Part shown: piece after piece, positions 57,343-64,000 of the stretch
Position numbering within the stretch: the first letter of the stretch is position 1
Layout of the letters: each line of letters starts with the position of its first letter
Position numbers and translations under genes: made by a program
Assembly (NCBI GenBank): GCA_001510575.1
Contig: LNGK01000004.1
Coordinates: 2,701,588-2,765,587 of the forward strand
Length of the DNA: 64,000 nt
Direction: 5' to 3'
Source: Knoxdaviesia capensis
Taxonomy: Eukaryota; Ascomycota; Sordariomycetes; Microascales; Gondwanamycetaceae
The notes under the pieces: generated by a model
What the model saw: only the letters and a program-made list of their open reading frames with translations
Told to the model about the DNA's origin: nothing
Databases searched by the model: none

Positions 57343-58711
57343 ATGGCAAAGTCCATTGGCGAAGGAATTGTTCCTTGGCTGGTTCCCCCTACTGACGATC
57401 TGGACTTCTTTGCTACGGACAAAGAAAATGCCCCCCTTGATTCGGCCTCCGGAAAGTCGGCCTCGAGACCGTCATCGAAATCCAGCAATCTTACCTTGAA
57501 CCGAGAGAATCTGCTTCCGCTGAGACCGCTGGTTCCCCTCCGAAACTCTGAGCGGCCTGTTCGGACTGCTGAGGAGATTGCGATGCACACTCTCTTCACT
57601 GATCAAGCCCTTGCCATGGTAAGTTTAGCTTCTCTGATTGCCTCCATCACCTTTTTTCTTGTTCTATTTGGGTGGAGCGTGCCATTGGGGAAACTTTCTC
57701 AACTCTCTCTAATTTCCTTCGTTCATTTCTTTCTTTCTTCTGGTGTTAGGCTCGACTGGCTCTGCGCACCAACGAAACTCCAGTTGGCTGTGTTCTGGTC
57801 TACCAGGACAAGGTCATCGCCAAAGGAATGAATGCCACCAATGTTACTAGAAATGGTACCCGGCATGCTGAATTCATGGCCATTTCCGCGCTTCTCACTG
57901 TGACCGCTGAGAACGCCTCACACAAACTCTCTGATAAGGGCAAGACCGACAAGGCCGCCGAAGAAACCGAGTCTGCTCGAAACGATGTTGTTGGAGAGGC
58001 TGCTGAGCAGGAGATTTCTAAAGGACATCTCTACCCGTATGGACAGAAATTGCACCCTTCGCCTGCTGTCGATCGCTCTATTCTCCCAGACTGCACCCTT
58101 TACGTTACCGTTGAGCCATGCGTCATGTGCGCGTCTTTTCTTCGCCAGCTGGGCATCCGGAAGGTTTTTTTCGGAGCTGTCAACGATAAATTTGGAGGAA
58201 CCGGTGGTGTTTTCAATATTCACATGAACTACGATGACCTCACCGAAGCCCAGCGTCAGGAGGGTAGCGACGGGGGCAACATTGAACCTGGTTTTGTGGC
58301 CGAGGGTGGATGGGGACGCGACGAAGCAGTTGCTTTGCTGCGCCGATTTTATGTCCAAGAGAATGGCCGTGGTAAGAGTCCTTTCCCGTTTTCCCTGGCA
58401 TTTTTCTTTCTTCATCGGACGACTTGTTAGCCCCCTTTCTCCCCCCTTGAACTGTTGGATTTATTGAATCTATGGCCATCATGCTAATAACTGTTTGTTT
58501 CATTCCAATAGCCCCGATACCTCGGAAGAAGGAGGGTCGTGCTGCTCGTCTTGCCGCTCTTGAAGTTGAAAGCTCTGGCCTTTTTGGCTTGTCTGATGGG
58601 TTCCAGGACCTGGTTATCGACGACGGACGCAAGGAAGAAGAAGATGTCTATGAGGAGGCAGGATCCGACAGTGATAAGACAGAGAGAGCTGACTTGATGA
58701 GCTTTAATTGA
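57343..58711 (+). CDS. tad2: tRNA-specific adenosine deaminase subunit Tad2 (ADAT2)
   Basis: Catalytic subunit that, with Tad3, converts A34 to inosine in tRNA anticodons. Exons 57343-57618, 57750-58371 and 58512-58711 (introns 131 and 140 nt, consistent phases) give 365 residues. The deaminase core shows TPVGCVLVYQDKVI, then TRHAEFMAI with zinc ligand His131 and proton-shuttle Glu133, and VEPCVMCASFL with Cys216 and Cys219. GAVNDKFGGTGGVFNIH follows as in Tad2. A low-complexity insertion of about 60 residues (146-200) separates the two zinc motifs, longer than in yeast. The N-terminal 70 residues are Ser/Pro-rich and the C-terminal tail is basic then acidic. A natural substrate, tRNA-Pro(AGG), is encoded 2.5 kb downstream, probably by chance. 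Confidence 0.93.
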
Positions 58712-59005
58712 GACATACATCTGAGTATAGATAGCTACTCTCATTTCATTTTTTCCCCCTTGGCTTGGACACAGATACATGGCGATACGTCGATACTACC
58801 AACCCTCGTTTCGACAAGCATGCAAGCTGTGCTGATGTTGCTGCCTAGGAATTAACCAATTCTTTCTCCCTGCAAATCACGTGCCTCTTGGGTCGTCATA
58901 CCAACTTGTGTGCCAACTTTTATGTAGTCCCAATTTATGAGAACAAATACCATCTGTTATCAAGCATGCGTCGCCGGAGACGTCCCCCAAGCTCTTTCTT
59001 CTGCC
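58712..59005. other. Short spacer between tad2 and the acetyltransferase
   Basis: 294 bp serving as tad2 3' flank and acetyltransferase promoter. An in-frame ATG at 58937 could extend the acetyltransferase by 23 residues. Confidence 0.5.
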
Positions 59006-60542
59006 ATGATGCCACTATCAAGTCAGCACAACACTCCCCTGAGGCCTTGTGCCGCCATGTGAGTTTCGACCAACTTCTTTGCTGTATTTGGCCGTCTGCT
59101 AATTCTGTACAATTATAAGGGAGCTGACGTGGACTTCACGCCATTCACTTCGCCTGTACACTAATGCCATGGTTTCGTGCCGGTATGAATTTCAAAGTGC
59201 TGTGCCTATACCCGAAGTGAGGAATCTCTTTGAAGCTGCTACGGCAGACGTCATCAAAGGCGAGCCACTCTTGCGTGCCTGCATAGAAAACGAGGCTGAG
59301 ATGACTGCGTGCTATACGCATGTCACGAGTTTGAATCTGGAAGATCATATTTTTCCAGAAGAGATCTTGGCAGAATCAGACGGCGATTATGAAACGAGAT
59401 TCACAGACTTTATCCTTTCTCAGCACAATGTGTTTTGGTCAAACGTGGCATCTCAACCTCCGTGGAGATTGTTCCTGGTGTTTCGCCAACCACGGACGCG
59501 ATGGATTGACGCATGCTTTTTTTTGCACCATGCAATCGCCGATGGGATGAGTGGGAGGATCTTTCACTCCCGGCTGCTCGAGGCATTGAGACGTCGAATG
59601 CTTCCAGTCGATTCTTTGGCGGCGCACGATGCTTGTCTGACATTTGATGGGTGTTCTGCTGTCCCACGTCCACAGGAAGAGCTGATCAAACTCACAACCT
59701 CCTGGCGTTTTCTTGCACAAGTCATTTGGACCCAGTTGGGTCCGGCCTGGCTGAAGCCAAAAGCCACTGCGATATGGGCAGGTGCCCCAATTAACCTTGA
59801 TGCCGAATTTAAGACGAAGGGGAGTCGGCTAATGCTTTCTGGGGATGTATCTAATCGGATACTGAAGGCCTGCCGTGAGCATTCGGTTACTTTTACTGGC
59901 CTGCTGCAAGCTCTGGCGACTTCATATCTCGCGAATGCGGTTCCGGATGCCGAAGGATTCAGGACTTCAACAGCGATATCTTTACGCAGATATATCGAAG
60001 CCGAGAAATATCACCCCAGCGGGGTATTTGGCCTATGCACCACCAGCGTCTTCCACAACATCGGCCCAGACATCACCAACTCCGTTAGAATAAGCCCCTT
60101 CACAGACGAATCGATCTGGCGATTGGCTAGCATCTACCGAGAGGAGATACAGCAAAAGCTCGACAGCCTTCCAGCTGACGACATTGCCGGAATCATCGGT
60201 TGGATAAGAAACTGGAATGCGTACTGGCGTGGACTAAACGGAAAACCCCGAGAGCAGGCGTGGTCGGTGAGCAATCTCGGCGCGATGGATGGCGGCGGGC
60301 CTGCTGTGACTGCCGGTAGTGGTGGTGGCGACTCAGGTATTGCCTGTCGGATCATCGATACAACCTTCTCACAGGCCGGAATTTTTGTAGGTCCCGCTGT
60401 GGTATTGAATGTGGCCGGTATCCGAGGTGGTGGGATAAATATCATGGCTACTTGGCAGGACTACGCAATTAACAGCGACATCGCCCGGGGGATCTTGCGG
60501 CATGCTGAAAAATGGATCGCTGAAGCATTGCCAATGACATAA
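59006..60542 (+). CDS. Alcohol acetyltransferase (AATase) family protein
   Basis: Exons 59006-59058 and 59120-60542 with a 61-nt intron (GTGAGT, TGCTAAT branch, TTATAAG acceptor) give 491 residues, the normal size for PF07247. The short first exon is supported because the spliced product reads LRPCAAMELTWTSRHSLRLY followed by TNAMVSCRYEF, the family's N-terminal RHxLxxY block. Starting at the internal ATG 59169 would lose it. The catalytic motif HHAIADGMS (HxxxD) stands near residue 150, within FFLHHAIADG. Toward the C-terminus VSNLGAMDGGG takes the place of the DFGWG-like motif of this superfamily. Related enzymes make acetate esters from acetyl-CoA and alcohols, or acetylate secondary metabolites or steroids; substrate unknown. 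Confidence 0.85.
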
Positions 60543-61178
60543 TGCCAACCCGGGTTTCGGGAACCTGATGTTGGTTATGAATGCGCTGACCTCTCTGTTT
60601 CTCTTTCGATTTACCTCATGGGTAGGTACTGGGTCTGTACACACCTACTGACATACATATATATATATATATATACATTGTCAGAGGCTAATGTAAGGAA
60701 CATTTGCAACTGGAATTCTCGCACTCCGGTCTTTTGTGTTCTTTGAGGCCGGACCGGCACTTTCTGTCCAAGCGTCGAGGGGCGTATTGGGCGCAACAGT
60801 TGCTAAAGATACATATGGCTGCAAGGCGAAATACCTGTACAGGGTTGAGTAAGTGAAAACAACCGTGATTTGGGAATTATGCTAAATTGGCCAGGGAATT
60901 GTAGGTATCATGCTGGATTCAACCTGTTACTTCAGAGGACGCCAATCTCGATCCGAGAAGAGGAGGGGAATTTCAGTGTTGTCTTACAAGTAGAAAGGAA
61001 TCAATTGCCTCTTCCTTCTTTTCTTATCGTGTTTCTCAGTGTGTGATTTGTGGAATTTGCAATTAAACTGCAACATACGGTGGTAGATTGGCTCCGCGGC
61101 CCACTGTCCCTCAGTCGTGAAAAGCTAGAAATATCTGGATTCCTACCCCGAGAGTCCAACCCTCCATCATAGGATATT
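60543..61178. other. Intergenic before tRNA-Pro
   Basis: 3' flank of the acetyltransferase gene, with an AT microsatellite at 60657-60676. No gene is seen. Confidence 0.5.
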
Positions 61179-61269
61179 GGACTTGTGGTCTAGTGGTATG
61201 ATTCTCGCTTAGGGTTCACCCTTTAAGCAATCTTGCGAGAGGTCCCGCGTTCGATCCGCGGCAAGTCCC
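61179..61269 (+). tRNA. tRNA-Pro(AGG) with 19-nt intron
   Basis: Acceptor stem GGACTTG (61179-61185) pairs with CAAGTCC (61262-61268). The D arm has TGGTCTAGTGGTA (A box). The anticodon stem CTCGC/GCGAG encloses the loop TTAGGG-T with anticodon AGG at 61211-61213. An intron at 61215-61233 interrupts after position 37, the standard site. The T arm GCGTTCGATCCGC carries the B box. Mature length is 72, normal for tRNA-Pro. A T run (61273-61279) follows as Pol III terminator. AGG becomes IGG after A34 deamination by Tad2/Tad3. Confidence 0.95.
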
Positions 61270-61850
61270 CTATTTTTTTCTCTTTCTGTTCTTTTTTTTC
61301 CTAAAAAATAAATTTTTCATTTATTTTAGATATATTATAGTAAATATAGTCTTCATATAGCTACTTGTTTTAAATGTATAGGTCTTATAATAACTAAATT
61401 TCTTTATATAATAAATAGCTTATCTTATTATTTTATTTTATTTTATTTTATATAAAAAACTTTTTATAATAGGAACTTACAATGTCCTATCCTCTTTTAA
61501 CAACCTCAGGTTCCATCAAGTAGGACATAGTATATAATATAGTACACTACTTCTCGTATCAAATGACGCGCTAACCTTATTAAGGTCTGCCCTGTAATTT
61601 CTCTCAGCCCTCTATTGAGCTGGTGCCCCAGGTTCGATCCCTAGATCGACGCGTCGCCACCTGGTTGAACTTGAAATTGTTCCTCACTCTCAACTGGCCC
61701 CTTAGCACTTGCTATATTACCGGTTCAATTATGCGACACGGAGACTGCGGACTGTTCTCATAATCGCCAATCTCAACAGTTGAAACTGCAGGAAGGATTT
61801 TTCTATCCAGTCTATGACGTTTTATTGACAGGCAATCTGGTGTCTCAGTC
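61270..61850. other. AT-rich tract downstream of the tRNA
   Basis: 61285-61490 is extremely AT-rich and poor in CpA/TpG, resembling a decayed repeat. 61564-61656 contains GACGCG...CGCGTC and a B-box-like GGTTCGATCCC but does not fold as a proper tRNA. After that comes the promoter of the last gene. Confidence 0.4.
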
Positions 61851-63872
61851 ATGCTTCCCCACACCCACGAAAGCAACCAAGCCTCTTCGCCATCAACAAA
61901 AGCTATAAATGCGGTGGCTGCGGGTGTTACATCGCCACCACAGCACATTGGCGCGATATCGACTCACATTGTCCGAGAAGCACATCTATCTACGACAGAA
62001 CCCCCCGATGACTTGCACTTTGAGCCAGGCGCAGTGTCGATACCTTCTCAGCCACCTCTGCTCCCATCTGTTGCCCGCATGTCCTGGTTTGGCGAAAGCT
62101 TATTTTCTACTCCCTTTATTGCGCCTCCTCCCGATGACCACCCTTTTTCCTCTTCTTCCAAAACACCAATTTCCGAGAGAAGCGTGAACGGCCAGCCTCC
62201 TCCCTCAGAAAGTATCATGTCACAGCGCATGTCGGAAGCAGCCTCACCTGAAGCAGGCGAGTCCCAACGAGACTTGATATCAAAAGAACGAAGTTCCACA
62301 ACCGCTGCTCCCGAGACTCCAACCGTTATGGAGTCAGTTTCCGACCCTCAAAACTTAGGCGCGCCAGCGCTTTCCAGTGCCCCTTCTTCCTTTGGCAAGA
62401 CAGGCATTGTTCAACCAACACCTTCTGTCCTTTCATCGGCTGTCAAAACAGTTCCCCCGTCCGTGTCAGATCTGAGCGTTGACTACAACGGGTCGCCATT
62501 GAAAGAGAGCGATCGATTGCACGAAGAGATAATCCAAACATTGAACACACCAGCTTCAAGTCAAGAGCCGACGCTGGATTCGAAACCCGAAGCTCCGCGC
62601 CATGTTAGGGCGAACACGAGAGAAAGTGGCTACCTCACGAACCTCTACGATGATTATCTGGACGGACACGATGAAAGCGGCGTTGAGGCCAAGTCCGATG
62701 GTCAGGAGAAGCATATTGATGAAACCCCGGCCGAGCGACTGAACTCCAATTCCCCAGATCGGCTCTCCGTCACCGACAGCTCCATCGACATCTCAGCAGT
62801 TGAGGGCCTCTCGATAGTCAAGCCGGACGACCGAGCTCTGGCTCTCTCTGGCTCAATACAGGTCCACGAGGATTTTCCGACCGCATCAAGCAAAGAGCCG
62901 CTTGTTTCACAACGCCCCAGCCAGACACTTCGCCAACGCTTTTCCTGGGAGGCAGAGACGCAACAGAAGCCTAACGAAAGTGCAGTATCTTCCGGTGCTA
63001 TTCCAGCCATTCCAGCCGTTCCGGAATCAACGAAAAGCCCGACCGATGATTTGCCAAATATACAATTAGACGAGGGCCTCAATGCTAGTGCCCAAGCTCA
63101 TGATCTGCCAAATCCGACCAGCCCCTCTCGCCCGACTCCGGATGTCTCAGCCAGTCCCGGGTTCAATGGTGTTAAAGCCTCAATCGCCGCGCATGAAGAC
63201 AGTGCAGTTGTCACCCCTCTAGGCGCAGAGGCCACCATGCAACCCCTTCCGCCGGTGCCTGAGCCAGGACTTGCATCTTCTCCCGTAAAAACATTCTCAT
63301 TCCGGGAAATCATGGAGTTGACAAGTGCGGAAGCAAGAATAGAGCGGTACAACATCACTCGGTCTCACTTTTGGACCTTAGACTCGGGCCTTGATCATTG
63401 GCTACTCACTCTCAAGGCTCGTCCAGAACACAGAATTGACACTGCCTTCTTCAATCCAGTGCAAGCCACCCCTGTGCCGCCTGTTCAAGCCGTTCCCTCG
63501 CAGTTACTCTCTCCCATCATCTCACCCACGCGGACAGCATCCCCTGGCGACCTAACAGGGCCTCCTCCTGCTGCTCCTCCACCTGGTACCGCACAAGGAG
63601 AGCCTGTTACCTCTCCTTTCCAGGAACAACGCCAGCAGCAGCATACAAGCGAGGCTACGCACTTGCCCTTATCTGGCCCCCCTCCCGTGGGCAGAACTGA
63701 TACTGTGCCGGCACTTGGAACGCAAGCCGGCATTGGAGAGTTCAGGCATTCCGGCAATCAAGTTGGAACAAAGGGCAAGGAGATTCTTCTCGCGGCAGGA
63801 AAGGCCGGAAAAGGACTAATAAACAAGGGCAAATTCAAGCTCCGTGGAACGGGGGAAAAGGTATTTCAATGA
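61851..63872 (+). CDS. Unrecognised Ser/Pro-rich protein, 673 residues
   Basis: Not recognised. Intronless, largely disordered Ser/Pro/Thr/Glu sequence. Three stretches look ordered and are probably the conserved parts: RMSWFGESLFSTPFIAPPPDD (residues about 76-96), FSFREIMELTSAEARIERYNITRSHFWTLDSGLDHWLLTLKARPEH (about 480-525), and the C-terminal KGKEILLAAGKAGKGLINKGKFKLRG, a Gly/Lys-rich amphipathic tail. No membrane segment, enzyme motif or zinc site is visible. The acidic/basic pattern suggests a scaffold-like protein. Its coding sequence ends near the window edge at GEKVFQ; a donor-like GTATTT sits six codons from nothing obvious, so a further exon beyond the window cannot be excluded. 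Confidence 0.7.
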   Translation: MLPHTHESNQASSPSTKAINAVAAGVTSPPQHIGAISTHIVREAHLSTTEPPDDLHFEPGAVSIPSQPPLLPSVARMSWFGESLFSTPFIAPPPDDHPFSSSSKTPISERSVNGQPPPSESIMSQRMSEAASPEAGESQRDLISKERSSTTAAPETPTVMESVSDPQNLGAPALSSAPSSFGKTGIVQPTPSVLSSAVKTVPPSVSDLSVDYNGSPLKESDRLHEEIIQTLNTPASSQEPTLDSKPEAPRHVRANTRESGYLTNLYDDYLDGHDESGVEAKSDGQEKHIDETPAERLNSNSPDRLSVTDSSIDISAVEGLSIVKPDDRALALSGSIQVHEDFPTASSKEPLVSQRPSQTLRQRFSWEAETQQKPNESAVSSGAIPAIPAVPESTKSPTDDLPNIQLDEGLNASAQAHDLPNPTSPSRPTPDVSASPGFNGVKASIAAHEDSAVVTPLGAEATMQPLPPVPEPGLASSPVKTFSFREIMELTSAEARIERYNITRSHFWTLDSGLDHWLLTLKARPEHRIDTAFFNPVQATPVPPVQAVPSQLLSPIISPTRTASPGDLTGPPPAAPPPGTAQGEPVTSPFQEQRQQQHTSEATHLPLSGPPPVGRTDTVPALGTQAGIGEFRHSGNQVGTKGKEILLAAGKAGKGLINKGKFKLRGTGEKVFQ

Positions 63873-64000
63873 TCTTTTACGCCACTGGCTTTTCATATCC
63901 TCCTCTCCCAACTCTTCTTTCCTCTGTCTCTCATGGCATCGTTACTCTATCCCACCGCCACACACACCATTTAACCCCCCCCCCCCCCCCCCCCCCCCCC
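63873..64000. other. 3' flank ending in a poly-C run
   Basis: Pyrimidine-rich sequence. From 63975 to the window end every base is C (26 or more). It lacks telomere repeats. Confidence 0.6.

Noticed and set aside
56798..57499. 233-codon frame upstream of and overlapping tad2
   Set aside because: Overlaps the tad2 start in another frame, is Ser/Pro-rich after residue 135, and shows no motif. The first 130 codons could be a decayed gene but nothing supports it.
61564..61656. Second tRNA gene downstream of tRNA-Pro
   Set aside because: It has a B-box-like GGTTCGATCCC and complementary ends, but the T arm is not adjacent to the acceptor stem and the anticodon stem does not pair.
63975..64000. 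Telomere at the right end
   Set aside because: Plain poly-C, with no CCCTAA units.
1..64000. CRISPR arrays, bacterial operons or prophage
   Set aside because: Introns, BAR-SH3, SskA and mS35 genes show a fungal chromosome; no spaced direct-repeat array is present.

Overview
The window is chromosomal DNA of a filamentous ascomycete, most likely Eurotiales (Aspergillus/Penicillium relatives). The evidence is spliced genes with short introns (mostly 58-153 nt, GTRNGT donors, CTRAY branch sites), the Ayg1, SskA, Bot1/mS35 and alcohol-acetyltransferase gene types, and a retrotransposon destroyed by C-to-T mutation in CpA context, the signature of repeat-induced point mutation (RIP). Genus and species cannot be fixed from the sequence alone.

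Layout. 1-5.7 kb: an Ayg1-like alpha/beta hydrolase cut by the left edge, a possible 60-residue spliced gene, and glucosamine-6-phosphate N-acetyltransferase (chitin precursor pathway). 6.15-6.6 kb: a 446-bp miniature LTR element (TRIM) with perfect terminal repeats and target duplication. 7.5-17.5 kb: a large class-3 (sn1-DAG-type) lipase, an intracellular GH43 glycosidase, a CCD97-domain protein and a class-I O-methyltransferase. 17.5-22.9 kb: a gene desert. 23-29.8 kb: the HOG-pathway response regulator SskA/Ssk1, mitochondrial ribosomal protein mS35 (Bot1 type) and a four-helix membrane protein with PPxY motifs. 33.1-40.3 kb: a complete but dead 7.17-kb Copia-type LTR retrotransposon (153-bp LTRs, GTTAA duplication), with gene-poor DNA on both sides. 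43.7-64 kb: an unrecognised 477-residue protein, a BAR-SH3 protein, an Mte1/Dbl2/ZGRF1-N-type protein, a protein joining half of a zinc-cluster motif to C-terminal membrane helices, the tRNA deaminase subunit Tad2, an alcohol acetyltransferase, an intron-containing tRNA-Pro(AGG), and a long unrecognised low-complexity protein.

The genes are mostly unrelated housekeeping and regulatory functions. There is no operon-like or biosynthetic-cluster logic, although the Ayg1-like hydrolase, O-methyltransferase and acetyltransferase are types often found in secondary metabolism.

The most striking result is a matched pair of retroelements. The TRIM (minus strand) and the Copia element (plus strand) share both LTR ends (TGCGGCAGT...GCCACA) and a primer-binding site complementary to the anticodon stem-loop of initiator tRNA-Met, apart from one RIP-type change in the Copia copy. 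They share little else. This looks like a non-autonomous partner that uses the replication machinery of a half-tRNA-primed Copia lineage. The large element is RIP-mutated and the mutation stops half way through each LTR, while the small one is untouched.
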